DNA of 60,000 nucleotides, taken from assembly GCA_950295325.1 (NCBI GenBank), contig OX485808.1:29162527-29222526 (forward strand), in the 5' to 3' direction. This DNA is from Polytrichum commune. Lineage: Eukaryota; Streptophyta; Polytrichopsida; Polytrichales; Polytrichaceae. The notes under the pieces are model-generated. The model did no database searches, was not told the origin of the DNA, and saw only the letters and a list, made by a program, of their open reading frames with translations. This document shows positions 35,501-47,089 of the stretch, one piece after another. Both the position numbers and the translations under genes were made by a program. Each line of letters opens with the position of its first letter. Position 1 is the stretch's first letter.

Positions 35501-35612
35501 AAAGACCCTTCCCCAACCCTCTCAGACCTTTATAGTGCCACTGTTCAAGATTTAGGGTTTACGGTATTTTTGGTCACTGTTCATTGTTTACCCTTTTTAA
35601 AGCATATTTACA
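35501..35612. promoter_or_regulatory. Compact divergent promoter between the element genes
   Basis: The leftward open frame reaches 35500 and the transposase ATG is at 35613, so both genes would start from this short gap (up to 187 bp if the leftward start is the ATG at 35425). On the minus strand CTATAAAG at about 35529-35536 is well placed as a TATA box. A TTAGGGTTT (telo-box-like) motif lies at about 35552-35560. Sharing one promoter would couple expression of the two proteins. Confidence 0.45.
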
Positions 35613-38600
35613 ATGGATAAGTATTCCACACTTTTCAGCATCCTCTTTCTCATTCCCATCTTTGCGCATCCCCCTCGCTGTGATGGCCGAACTTCGTTCC
35701 CATGGCATCGGGGTCCCCATAATTTCCCCATTGATGCACGAGGTATTGCTGTTGTCTCCGAGCTTCATCTTAGCATTAGGTTCTCTTTCAAACCCAATAC
35801 AATATGGGTAGAGCGTGAGATCTTCCATCATGATACTGGATTGCTCATTCATACCTTCCATGAGACCTCCAAGGTATCCGACAATGGCATTGTAGTTTGG
35901 GAGCTTGCCGCGGGAAAGTATAGGGTTTGTGGCTGGCCAGATTCTCAGATCGGAGTGTCGACAGAAATCCTTACTCCTCTTCGATCATCCACTGTTGCCT
36001 TTAGCACCCCTCCCGTAATAAGTGTCAAGACCGAGCCTGGTCTAGACAACGTTATAGACTAGTCTGATTCTTCGAGTGAAGATGGACCAATTCAGCATGA
36101 AGATGTAGCAGTTCATGATTCTCCTCTTTTGTTTCCCTCTCCTGCCTATGTAACGCCCTCTCCTTCTCTCTCTGTGCCTTCACCTACTTCAATACCCTCT
36201 ACGTCCAAGCCTCCTCAACCTATTGTTCAATGTCTTCGTCGTCTTGGTTCTATGCCAGGTAGTAAGAACGTCCTCAAGAAATTAGATTACGATAAACTAC
36301 AAATCCAATTAGTTAATCACCTTCCCCCTCGTTTCGATGGTACCCAGTTATTTGTCCTCCCTGCAGCAGAAGTCTCTTCCTCTCAAACCAGGGCCAAGTC
36401 CTTGGACGGCATGGACAAGCAATATGATGGCCATGTTTGGACTAAGACTCAAACCACCAACATTACAAACGACGTTGGCCTTGCCTTTCGTTCCTCTGCC
36501 TGTGTTGGCCATCTCCAATGCCAAAACCCTAGTTGTGATTACCTTCAACGACCCCATCGTGCATCTAAGGTCAACGACACGGAATTTGAAGGTTTCACTA
36601 AAGATCCTTTCCCTCTCTCTGGCATTGTGCCATCCGGATCTACTCTTGTTTGCAGGATCTACAAACAGCCTCCCAAATGCATTGCACTATGCGATGCCAA
36701 AATCTTCTACGTCCATGGGAAGGAGTCCTCCCAAAGAGCCTGCATTCATATCGGTACTCATCAACATCCAGTCAAGGTTGGAGACTGCAGAGACAGCCGA
36801 AAGCGTATCAATGCACTTCTCGAGGAGCACGTTGACCGATCTCCTCAAGCCACGTACAGCAAGATTGTCCTCGAAGCCAGCAAGGACATTGTAGGTGATT
36901 TCCTCCTTTCTGGTAATAATGACACACAACGTCTCCTCTCCTTGAAAGAGCTCGAACCTGTGTTTGAGAGTTGTAGAGAGTTGAATTCCCCCAACCTTCG
37001 CTCTAAGGTTACCTCTTTCAAATATTTGCGGAGGTTCGGTGTTATGGATGGCATCGCAAAGCTCCGGGGCGTTAGCAATTGGGCTTACGTCCAACGGAAC
37101 CAATTCCCAAGACAAGGTGACGATACAGACAAGGTGTTCGTCTTCAAGATGTCGGAGGTGGGTCCTGGAAGTGGTGTGGATTTGGTTCGTCGGATGCAAC
37201 CGGGTGGGGACCTCGAGAATGCGTGGATGATGTCCGATCACGTCAAGCGGGTCAAAGGGTGGACCACCATGGCCGCTCATGTTTACGATGGGACTTATCA
37301 ACGGGTCATGACCATTTCATGTTGTGATTTCCAATCCGAGGATAAGGATGCCCAAGTTCTCTTCTGGCAGAACCTCAACCATGTCATGGCCCGTCACGGT
37401 ATCCCACATCCAAACTTTATAGGCTTCATGGCCGACAGTGCCCAAGCCAATTGGAACACTGTTCGCATTGTGTATGGTTCGGGGGATCCCAAAGTTCCCA
37501 TGGAGGGTCGTGAGCGCACTTGTTTTTTTCATTGGAAACAATCGCTTGAAAAGCATACAAAATCGTATATAAAGCATGAGTGACAAGACCAACATAGACA
37601 CCTTTGCCTTCAATATCGGAATGCTTCCTCTATGCAAGAGGCGGAGACTAGGTACCTAGCTATCAAGGCTTGGTGGGCGTCATCGAATTGTACAAGTGAG
37701 GACGGTCTCAAGCATCTTCAGCTCTGGCTTGCTTTCTGGCACTTCCGCTACCTTCAATGGGGTGGTTTCATGGAACTGGTACATCTCCTTCATGATTCAT
37801 TTTTGGTTTTTCATGGTTTCGGTTTCCTCTCTCTGTGCCTATTCTAACACTTCATTTCTCCAATCAGGAAAGGTTTTAACCCAAGACCAGTTGGCCGAGA
37901 TGCCGTCCTGCAATCTTGCGGAGTCCGTCCACAACAAGTGGCTTCAAGCCTCCGGCAACAAGGGTGGAGATCTATACGTGGCTACGGTGGACGACTACGT
38001 TCGGGCCTTCTTACAAGTTGTTGCATACTACCAGTTCCTTAAAGGTGGAATTGGCGGAGACGGTCCAAGCAAAGAAGAACTCAAGCTCAGGGGTGCTCAA
38101 CGTCGAGCTCAGCGTACTGGCGACCCCACAGTGTTGCAGAAGGTCTTGCTTGACATGCCCGGTAGGGAAGAGTTTTGCACTCGTGATCCACACCTTGAGG
38201 GCGCCGAGGTGTTTGGATCGTAGAAGCGAAGACCCGACACTCTAATTGGTGATGATGGCGAAACCCACCGTCCGGATACCGTGAACTTCTCTCGCCCTCC
38301 CCCCGGTAAACGAGTCACTCGCTCTCAACCTGAAACACTGCCTACTATCATTGAGGAGACTTCCCCCTCTGTACAAGAGGTTCAAGTGCCTTCACCTGCA
38401 GGATTTGGTTTCCAGCGTGTCACCGCCGTGCAAGAAACCAAAGTAGATGTCTCTTTTTGGCATATTGCCCGCATACCCTATACCTCTGGGAAGTCTTGTT
38501 GGGCTAATCATGCGGGCACGAAGAAGAAGTGCACTGCAAGAATCGTCACCAATAACAAGAGCGTCCCTGCGCCGACCTACACCGGTATGTGGCGTCACTA

Positions 38601-39324
38601 CAAACTCCAATCTATGAAGCGCATTAACTTCGTCTTTTGTCCAGACGACATCGAGCGTTGCGTCAAGGGCCCTCGTCGGAAATGGGTCATGCCGTTCTCT
38701 GCTGATGACCAGAAGCCACCTATTCCCCCAATCTGGCCCGTGAAGATTGGTACCAACCTCACCCGCTCGGAGATCTTTGCGCTTGAGAACGCAGGTTTTC
38801 AACTCCCACCAAAGGAGCGCATCACACCGACTCGACTCTTCACCAACTCTGCGACCCCGTTGGATATGTCTCGAATCCGTGTTCCAGAAAACCCCGACTT
38901 CATCCCTACCACAAGACTATCCAAGCTTGTTCGGCGATCTAGCAACGCACCTTCGACAAAGCAGAGGCAGATGGTGGCCTCTGCTGAAGCTATGCATGCG
39001 ACTGTTCTGAAGTTAACTATGATCCCTCAACCGGGATTTGGTTGCATTATCACAGTGCAGTCCAAATCAGAACCCCAACCACCCATCTACCAAGTGACAG
39101 TGAGTTCTCTTCCAGAGTGCAACTGCGCCTACTTCTTGGATATGATTTCCAAGTTCGGCCGCAAACAAAATTCTTATATGAATTGTAAGCATCTGTATTA
39201 CATCTTCGTCAAGATTTCTAATTTGGATGCGGAAGTGAATTTGTTCATACACGCCCCGACATTTAGTTTCAATGAGGTCAAACTCATCATGGAGGGAGGT
39301 CTCTTTACTCAATCTACTTCCTAG
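35613..39324 (+). pseudogene. DDE transposase with SWIM zinc finger (MULE-like), three nonsense mutations
   Basis: Two exons, 35613-37761 and 37868-39324 (intron GT-AG, 106 bp), give one 1201-codon frame broken by TAG at 36060, TGA at 37581 and TAG at 38221. The start is hydrophobic (STLFSILFLIPIF), odd for a transposase, so the true start may differ. Nearby, CVGHLQCQNPSCDY and QRACIHIGTHQHPV look like a WRKY/GCM-type zinc-binding region. The catalytic core has VYDGTY (Asp at 37287), FMADSAQANWN (Asp at 37434), RTCFFHW, and CNLAESVHNKWL supplying a candidate Glu. Near the end, CNC (39118-39126) and CKH (39184-39192) give the SWIM pattern CxCx19CxH. MULE transposases combine these modules. The assignment is by motif, and the subfamily is not one I recognise. 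Confidence 0.72.
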
Positions 39325-39485
39325 AATTCCTCTCAACCTAGCACTACATTGGGATATGATATATGTGTCCATTTCTAGATCTCTTGTGAAGCAATAATTG
39401 ATTGATATAATAAAGATATAATCTCAATGATTATGTTTATTCCATTCAAAGTATTGTATTACAATGTATCATTTGTCTATCAACT

Positions 39486-39953
39486 CTATTTTCGTTTTGC
39501 ATACTTCTTGGATGATTCCGAGGGAGGTGGACCCGGTCGAAGCAAATCCATATAAGAAACTGTCTTATCTCTCTTTCGATCCTTCAGCGGAAGCTGATGC
39601 GGCGGCAAGGCTCTCATCTGTTCGCGAAATGAAATAGACTTCGAAGATTCTCCTTCCACCTTCACCTCCTTCTCCGTTTCGTTCGATTTGTCTTCATCCA
39701 AATCAGCGTCCTTCTTGGGCACATCGTCCTGCCTTTTTTCTTTTTTCTCACGTTGTTTTTGCTCCTCCCGCGTCTTCCACCTCCATGCTTGTGTAGACTG
39801 CGAAAATGGAGTCAAGTCGTAGTCATCACTACTTCGATTTCCAACAGCAAACAAAAATTCCGGCGATAAATTAACCGGAATATGAGGATCTGCTAGACTT
39901 CTAATTTCCTTATCCCATCCTAATCCAGCAAACATGTCTCTTTCATCACCCAT
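39486..39953 (-). CDS. Small charged protein gene of the element, convergent with the transposase
   Basis: An intact leftward frame from ATG 39953 encodes about 155 aa. The N-terminal half is ordinary (DMFAGLGWDKEIRSLADPH, FLFAVGNRSS). The middle is a highly charged, coiled-coil-like stretch (KTREEQKQREKKEKR), and the C-terminus is basic (KKYAKRK). I recognise no domain. It ends 162 bp from the transposase stop in a convergent arrangement. Having no frameshift, unlike its neighbours, it may be young or selected, but its small size limits that inference. It could be an accessory DNA-binding protein of the element. Confidence 0.5.
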   Translation of the reverse strand: MGDERDMFAGLGWDKEIRSLADPHIPVNLSPEFLFAVGNRSSDDYDLTPFSQSTQAWRWKTREEQKQREKKEKRQDDVPKKDADLDEDKSNETEKEVKVEGESSKSISFREQMRALPPHQLPLKDRKRDKTVSYMDLLRPGPPPSESSKKYAKRK

Positions 39954-39995
39954 TGTATGCAAGTGTATATACAATGATGTTGGGTATGAGTCCAA

Positions 39996-40432
39996 TATAT
40001 AATTTATTCGGCCACAAACGATAATTGCTAAAGTCCAAGCTATAGAGTAGACTCACATATAAGACAAAGAGAAAAGTGATGAATAAAAACGAAGGAAGTT
40101 GATTATTTTGATTCCTTTGTATTTTGATTGACTCATTCTTCAATTATACCAATCTCAGAAAATCCATCTTCATTGATTTTTTCTTGTAATCATCCATGGT
40201 TTTAACAATTCAGCCACCTCGCGGTCTCCAAACTTAGTGAGACCATTTCAATTTCAGGGCATTTTTGTTTATTTTATGACCTATAATTCCCATGGAAATA
40301 GGTCCAATTTTTTATTAATTTTGGCATATTCTGGAATATTCTAGGCATATTCTTGTCTATTTTTGAAACATTCCTATTTTATCTGGAAGGTTTGCTATTT
40401 TTATTTCATCTACGCTCACATACAAGTGTCGT
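39996..40432. other. AT-rich flank, possible right edge of the multi-gene element
   Basis: No gene is seen. A stretch with gaatattctaggcatattct-like short repeats lies at about 40330-40360. I searched by eye for an inverted match to the 24.6-26 kb region and found none, so the element's terminus is not located. The LRR pseudogene begins directly after it. Confidence 0.4.
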
Positions 40433-41030
40433 CCAGAATTACCGGACACATTGGGCAACTTGATTTCATTGGTTAAATTGAGTTTGTGGGGTTGCTCGAG
40501 TTTGGAGGAATTACCGGAGACATTGGGCAACTTGACATCATTAGTTAAATTGAGTTTGTGGGGTTGCTCGAGCTTGAAGGAATTACCGGACACATTGGGC
40601 AACTTGATTTCATTGGTTAAATTGGACATGAGAAATTGGTCGAGCTTGGAGGATTACCGGACACAATGGGCAACTTGACTTCATTGGTTAAATTGAATTT
40701 GTTTAATTGCTTGAGGTTGAAGGAATTACCAGACACATTGGGCAACTTGACTTCATTGGTTGAATTGTAGATGAGTTCGTGCTGGAGCTTGAAGGAATTA
40801 CCAGAGACATTGGGCAATTTGACTCCATTGGTTAAATTGTCCATGAGTGATTGCTCGAGCTTGAAGGAATTACTTGAGACATTGGTGAAGTCTGACTTCA
40901 TTGGTTGAATTGGACTTGATAGGTGTTTGCAAGAGTTTAGAACATCCGCATGTAGATTTAAACTATATAAGAGACTGGTATTAGGTCTAAATCAACCCGA
41001 GTTTGAATACAGTTGGTTGCATTGATAGAT
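40433..41030 (+). pseudogene. Leucine-rich-repeat fragment of an NBS-LRR-type resistance gene
   Basis: About six to seven 24-residue repeats with a 72-bp period read like LPDTLGNLISLVKLSLWGC followed by SSLEELPETLGNL, the pattern of the LRR domain of plant TIR-NBS-LRR proteins. The frame is broken by a 1-bp deletion near 40652 and a stop (TAG) near 40769, and the last repeat leads into a non-LRR tail to about 41030. No NB-ARC or TIR region is present, so this is a decayed 3' fragment. Confidence 0.85.
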
Positions 41031-42500
41031 GTTATCTCAATTCAATTTGTGGTTTAAAAAACAAATAATGTGTAAATAGATACTGAGAAAAATTTACTAC
41101 GCATGTGTATTTAAAATCTTCTCAAATATGTTTTACTATTTAAAAGGTGTTTTATTATTAGCCAACTTGAATTAACCAAACTGCTTGTAGTTTGCATTAA
41201 GGTTCATAATCTAGGTAGAAAAAACGTTATTGGTTAGAAATTAGATTTTGGTTTATTAGTAAGTATCTAGACGATCAGACAATTGTTGAAGATGTAAACA
41301 AACGATGGCGTCGATGGGATGAGCTATCAAGTGGATAAGGACGTAAGCATAAGACACAACGACGAATAGAGGATGGCGTTAAGCGGATGAAGCCCTTTGG
41401 ATTAAATAACTAGCGATTGAATATCGCTGGATTTAGAAATCTTGATAATGTTGGCCAGGGTGGTGTTGGCCATAGGTATTTACTGTTAGATGTAGGTATG
41501 ATTGGATCTACGTTCGGTAAGACTTTATGGTTGGAAGGAATCATCATGTGAATGAGAGTGTGGAGGCTCATTTCCTATTTTTTTGTCTTGTGGTTACAAA
41601 TATTTTATTTTATCCCCTTTCAAAGTAGGTATATATAAAGAGTTTGGACAATGATAGGAATAAAAATATTGGAAAAAACCTAATAAACTTTATGGATGTT
41701 GAATGAAAGGATTTTTGAACCTTGTTAAGGACTTGTGTCATTGTATAGTTGTATTAGCTTTTGATATAATAAGTTTATGGTTGCATAAGTTTTAGCTCAC
41801 CTCTTGCTTCATAAGATTCCACAATAGTGTTATATATTAGTATTATGTATTAGGTTTTGCATTGGGGCTTGCATTAGGGTTATCATTAGGATATGTATTA
41901 GGATCGGCATTACATTATGCATTAGGGTTTGCATACAGATCCGTAACATGATCTGTATTAGGTTCTGTATTGGTTTCTGGTATTGAAAGTTTTTTATTGT
42001 TGTATGAAGCTTAGAAACATGATGTAGAGATAGAGTTGAGAAATGGTGATATAGTGGAGAATTAAACAAGGGATTAAGTTAGAGATTAAAGCTACAACTC
42101 AAGTTCTAGGTTTAATGTTTATTTGGTCGTTGAACTGTAAAAGGTCATCTAACCAAGTACTATTCCTTCGACGAGTGGCTTAATCCTCAAACACCCATAC
42201 TACTCAGCCAATCCAACCTATGGTGGCCGGTGAAAAAATTAATGCATGTGGGTGCCTTAAGCAAACCCATCATCACGGTTGTGATGGATGAATTATAGAT
42301 GAACCTAGGATGTTTTAAGATTGGATGAAAAACAATATGGCATGAATTGAATTATTGGGCTTAAAATTGTCCGGATGAATATAATGCACATGTGAAGGTT
42401 AGGCACGGATGAATGGAACGCATAGATAAGCAAAATGAAATTAAACATTTATAGGAATTAGAATGTCATTGTCTAAATGCACTAAAGTAGTCCACCTATC
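41031..42500. other. Non-genic sequence with a short minisatellite
   Basis: About 41855-41980 has an irregular repeat of gcattagggtt/gtattaggat-type units (roughly 12-24 bp). Otherwise no supported feature is seen. Confidence 0.5.
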
Positions 42501-42720
42501 CCGCCAATCTTCTGGGTTGTTATTGCGCTTGGAGTACCAATTGTCATTATATTTGGATTCGACTTGAGTGGTTGCTCAAGCTTAAAAGAATTGCTAGAAA
42601 CATTAGCCAAGTTGAGTTCATTGGTTAAATTGTATTTGAGTGGTTGCGATAATTTGAAGAAATCATGAAAGAATTTGAGCAACCTGACTTAAATGATGTT
42701 GAATGATTGTTCCAAACAAA
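42500..42720 (+). pseudogene. Second LRR remnant
   Basis: Reading from about 42556 gives LSGCSSLKELLETLAKL, then SSLVKLYLSGCDNLKK, then a stop (TGA near 42668). It is the same 24-residue LRR type as at 40433-41030 and probably belongs to the same dead gene or gene cluster. The intervening 1.5 kb has no LRR content. Confidence 0.75.
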
Positions 42721-44537
42721 TGCGAATACATTCTAATTATTGGATCGAAGACGTTGGATAAGGAAAACATATTAATGCATTATCTATCAATTGTGATTAT
42801 TCGAAATAGGAGTAGAAATCAAAACATGGCTGCACCTAATCAATAACAAACACACTTAATATATATATGACTACATTGTATCATCAATAAAAGTTTTATA
42901 ACTACCCCTATCTCTTTCAATCCCCTCCTCCACCTTGTTATCTACGAATGGGTCTAGCCCTAAAAGATGTAGGGTCGAAATATATGGCTAGTATATACAA
43001 TTTATACGAGCCTTAGCAACTCCAAAAATGATGTTATATATTTATGGTTTTGAAACCTTATTTTATATTTTTTCTTATTCTAAGGAGAATATATATATAT
43101 ATATATAGACATATATACATATAGTTGTCATTGGTTATGAAAATAGAGTCCCATATCATTGGATTTTGTTGAACTCATATATTTTATGGGCCCTTTCTAC
43201 ATCATGACATTATTCATGAATGAAACTGTACATCATGAATGAAAGTGTAATTCATGGCACATGAATCAATGAATGAAAGTATAATTAGATATAGAAGCAC
43301 GTATTATGTCGTGAAGAATCCATTGCACAATTTTCTATCTATGAGTAGAAATATTGGTATAATATTGATGTATTATTTTGCAACCCACAATAATTCATGT
43401 TGTCAATAAAATTCCATGTTCCTAGTTTTGAACATATGATATTGTGGGCTTGAAAATGAAGTGCATCAAGAAAAATAACATTGATCAAAATTATCGTGGC
43501 ATATCAAAGTTATAGGAGGCCACAATATGAAAGGTGTTGCTCAAACCTAAATGATATTATCATCAACTTCAACATATGGCCGATTCATATCAAAGTAGAC
43601 ACGTGCCTAAACTGAAGACAACAATTGGACACTTATACTTCAAAGATATGTAGTTAGGCGTGGATTTAAGAACTAGCACCAAAAAAGGCATGTCTTTAAA
43701 AGAGAATGAATTACGTGCTCAAAAACATGATAACCCTTCTAGGTTCAATGATCAACATGATTGCGGGGACCACTCAAAACTATTTGTTGAGCATGAGAAC
43801 ATTCAAGTTAATAACCAATAAGATATTCATACAAGCTTCCAAAATTATGAGGTAAATGGCTACGGGCACGATTTGGTTTGCCAATGCTCTCTACACTCCA
43901 GATCCTCGTCACTCCGGTTTGCATATCTTTGAACAATTCCTCAAAAGTGTAGATTGGTTACCTACTTCCCACAATCCAATTTGTATCGTCGGCCGAATTG
44001 GCAATCAAAAGACGATGGTAATCAATTTCAAAGTCTTCACAATTTCATCGTAGATTGCCAAATGACCCACAATATTGCAACACCACCTCTCGTACGAGAG
44101 CTTCCTCCTCCCACCAACGGTGGAGCCTCAGCCCCGACTAGCTTGCTAAGAGTAAAAGGCTCTTTCTTGAAGATGACTTTGAGAATTTATGTAGGTTACA
44201 CATGAATTTATTATTTTCGGAAATGTTTTTGTCATACTCTGTATAGATTTGCTAATCTATGAAACTATTTAAAATTTCCAAGCCACTTGAAATATAAAAA
44301 GTTTCATGAAGTGTTGCTTTTAAACATCATTACCTTAAGGACTAATGCACAAATTGAACTTTGTCAAGGACTTTGTAAACCAATGCACTAACTACAATGT
44401 GTGTGTGTTGGAGACGTGACAACAAGGAGTGAAATTTGTGTTGAGAACATCCGTTCCCTAGGGTTTCAAGATATAAGAAAAGGAGTGACATGAAGGAGGT
44501 TGACAATACGGACTTTAGAGTGTATTGGTATGCACGT
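42720..44537. other. Non-genic sequence with a dispersed repeat copy
   Basis: An (AT)n microsatellite lies at about 43089-43105. Bases 43630-43870 are a copy of the dispersed repeat described at 490-790. The open frame at 43856-44053 follows that repeat and has no recognisable domain. No other gene is supported. Confidence 0.5.
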
Positions 44538-46082
44538 TGTGAGGCCAAAACCACCCCCCTTAAGCGTCCTAGTCCGGGTGATGGTGTTGAGAATCACATG
44601 TATTGTTTGTATCAAAAGAATGATCTCTTTGCATCCCAAGGCGTTCATGTCATTTTGAATCACTTTGTTTATTAGTGGTAGCCTCTTGGCTTTGGGCCGC
44701 GTTGGCCTTTTCAAGGGTCCAACCGGCGGCCTTGGCAACACAAGCTCTCAAGGATATTCCCCTTTGGCCTTTGATTATTCTCTTCGTTATTCGACCATTG
44801 CTAGAGTCTTCGCTTTCTCCGTCGGCCTGACCTCCTTTGTCTCGCCAATGTGGATGTCCTCCACTTTCTCCATTAATAATGCAAGTGATTTATTTTGGCC
44901 ACGAGGTTCAAGTGTTTAAAAACACTTTCCTCAATGGTTTAACACACTCCAACACAATTGCCCTTAAGGCCACACTTGATTCTAACTAGCCTAATAAGTC
45001 CACACTTGCATACTAACTAATCTAGTCTAAAATGGCATAACATGGCCTATGATTAGGTCGGTTTCACCATTCAATTTAGGCTAAGCCTTAGCTAACTAAC
45101 CAGCTCCCAAACGTATTTGTCGCATACACCCCAGCCTTGGTCTTTAGCTCAGCCCTCTCGGCCCAGTCCTTAACCCAGTCCTTAGCTTAGCCCTCTCGGC
45201 TGCAGCAGTCTGCTGGCTAACCAGCGCTTAGTCCAGCTCGGTCCTTAGCTCAGCCCTCTCGGCCCAGCAGTCTGCTGGCTAACCTCACAGTTATTAAGCT
45301 GCCACCTAAATAGTCTTCCCCATCCACTAATCAAGCTTTTAGCTTGATTCCTTCTTTGTGGGCTTTGGTCCAACCTATCTAAACCTCTAATTAACTAACT
45401 ACACCCGCTAATCCTAATAATGAAGCCTATTACTTAGTAGTTAAAACTAATCCTTAACACTCTAATTTCACTAACCCTACCTAATCCCCACATGTAATGA
45501 TGAACTCTAAGAACTCACTCCCCTTGAGAGGTGTTGAGAGAGAGACTAACTTATTAACTACACTAAAAATTAATCAACCCACACACGTGGCTCAAGCTCT
45601 TAAGAACTTGCTCCCTTGAGAGCGCTTGATGGAGAGAGAGGTAAATGAGAGAAAAAACACCTTAAGTAGCAAAGAGGGAGAGAGGGAGAGAGGGAGAGAG
45701 GGAGAGAGGGAGAGAGGTGAGGATAGGGTGAGAGGATTAGCACCTCCAATCACAATCCCTTAACCTCCTCCTTCAAAGTAGGGACTAATCCCCATCCACC
45801 AAGCTTCCTTCTTCCTAAACTAACAAGATGGATCCAAAAGTGGGCATTTAACCCGCGGAGCTCACCTTGCTTCACCTTACCCTCCTACTCACATTATCAA
45901 GGCATACTCTTATTGAAATCAAACCTTGAAATAATCACACAACACCACCTAATGCCTAAAGTTAAATCCACGCCACTCTTCACTCTTTTTATGTTTTGTG
46001 AATAATCATAACACATCAAAGTCAAACTAAAATTGGTTTTGAAGAGTTAATCACCATATGTGGGCACCATTTTGGGCTCACA
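44538..46082 (-). mobile_element. Second solo LTR of the same family (1545 bp, inverted)
   Basis: Read on the minus strand it begins TGTGAGCCCAAAATGG and ends GGCCTCACA, matching the LTR at 31270-33041. The flanking 5-bp target duplication is CACGT (44533-44537 and 46083-46087). It contains a (GGGAGA)n-type stretch at about 45672-45716, equivalent to a CT-rich run in the other copy. No internal retroelement genes adjoin it. Confidence 0.92.
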
Positions 46083-46379
46083 CACGTGGACTTGGACTTG
46101 GCCAATTGCAATTAGTCATCGAGCCCTAGGCAGCTCATGTGGGGTAGCACGCCGAGCCCGCATGTATTATTTCCACATCGCTTAAGTTCCATGCAAACTC
46201 TTACTCTATTCAAGTGCCGTAGATAGTGATGTAGCAATCAACTTGAATCGTGTAAAATATTGCAGAAGTTGAAATTTGAGTTGGACCAAATCCTCGAAGA
46301 AGCCAAGCCTGGCAGGGACCACCTCCCACAATGCCGCGTACCACCATCATGATCGGCAAGTTGCAGTTAATTGAGATAA

Positions 46380-47045
46380 CCCTTGAATTACAAACACCTT
46401 GGGATTGATTTCATTTCACATGGTTAATTTGAGTCATCGAGTAGAAAGCGAAGAATTGCGGGTACAAAAGCCTTGTTGGGCACCTTAAGGAAAGAAGTAG
46501 TAGGTGGAGTCACGTGTTGGGAACTCAAATCTCACCTATTCAAGGCTCTAATGCTTCCAACTTCCACATATGGCACTAAAATGGGGAGGCGCCTTGACAA
46601 ACTCTCATCGGAAAGGTTTTCAATAAGGGCACGAGGATGCACACGACGTTTCACACCAAAGTGCGTTCTTCGACTACCTATAATGTTTTGTTGGCTGAAT
46701 TTAAAGAACCTCCCATAGGATTGTACGCTTGTAAGCTCACTATGGGTTTTCAACAACGGCTTGCCCACCTACCCTCCTGTTGGTTAGTTAGTAAAACAAC
46801 CTCACTTTCTAGACACGTTGCCAAACAAGGATTTAAAACTTGACACAAATCAACAACCATATGGAAGGCATCATGGGATCTATCTCATTGGGAAACCTGT
46901 GACAATCCAAACACATCGAAAATCACATACGATGATATCAAAGAGGTTTTCGTTGCGGAAGACTGGAACTTCTTTCCATCTCGCACGGAAGAAACTTGGA
47001 TTCTCTCCACCTCAAAGATTTTCTCAAATACGAATGTGAAATGTA
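46380..47045 (+). pseudogene. LINE (non-LTR retrotransposon) reverse-transcriptase 3' fragment
   Basis: In shifting frames the translation follows the end of plant L1-type reverse transcriptase: LGIDFISHG (about 46402), then GTKALLGTLRKE, LFKALMLPTSTYG (about 46530), then a cysteine/histidine-poor tail with YNVLLAEFKEPPIGLYA (about 46680) and LAHLPSCWL. A stop follows ISHG, and at least one frame change occurs near 46630-46700. No endonuclease or 5' region is visible, consistent with a 5'-truncated old insertion. Confidence 0.72.
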
Positions 47046-47089
47046 CCTGAAGCAACCATCGACACCATAATGTAGATACTTTTTTTCAC

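Noticed and set aside
35139-35555. Plus-strand Ser/Leu-rich frame at the divergent promoter
   Set aside because: It is the complement of the Lys/Arg/Glu-rich leftward exon. The leftward reading has a donor, NLS-like runs and a TATA-like box.
36060-38223. Programmed stop-codon readthrough or a reassigned code in the transposase
   Set aside because: Both TAG and TGA occur, each explained by a single C-to-T change, and the neighbouring gene of the element is also damaged.
46532-46768. Minus-strand frame as a gene
   Set aside because: Shadow of the LINE reverse-transcriptase fragment, which has recognisable motifs on the plus strand.
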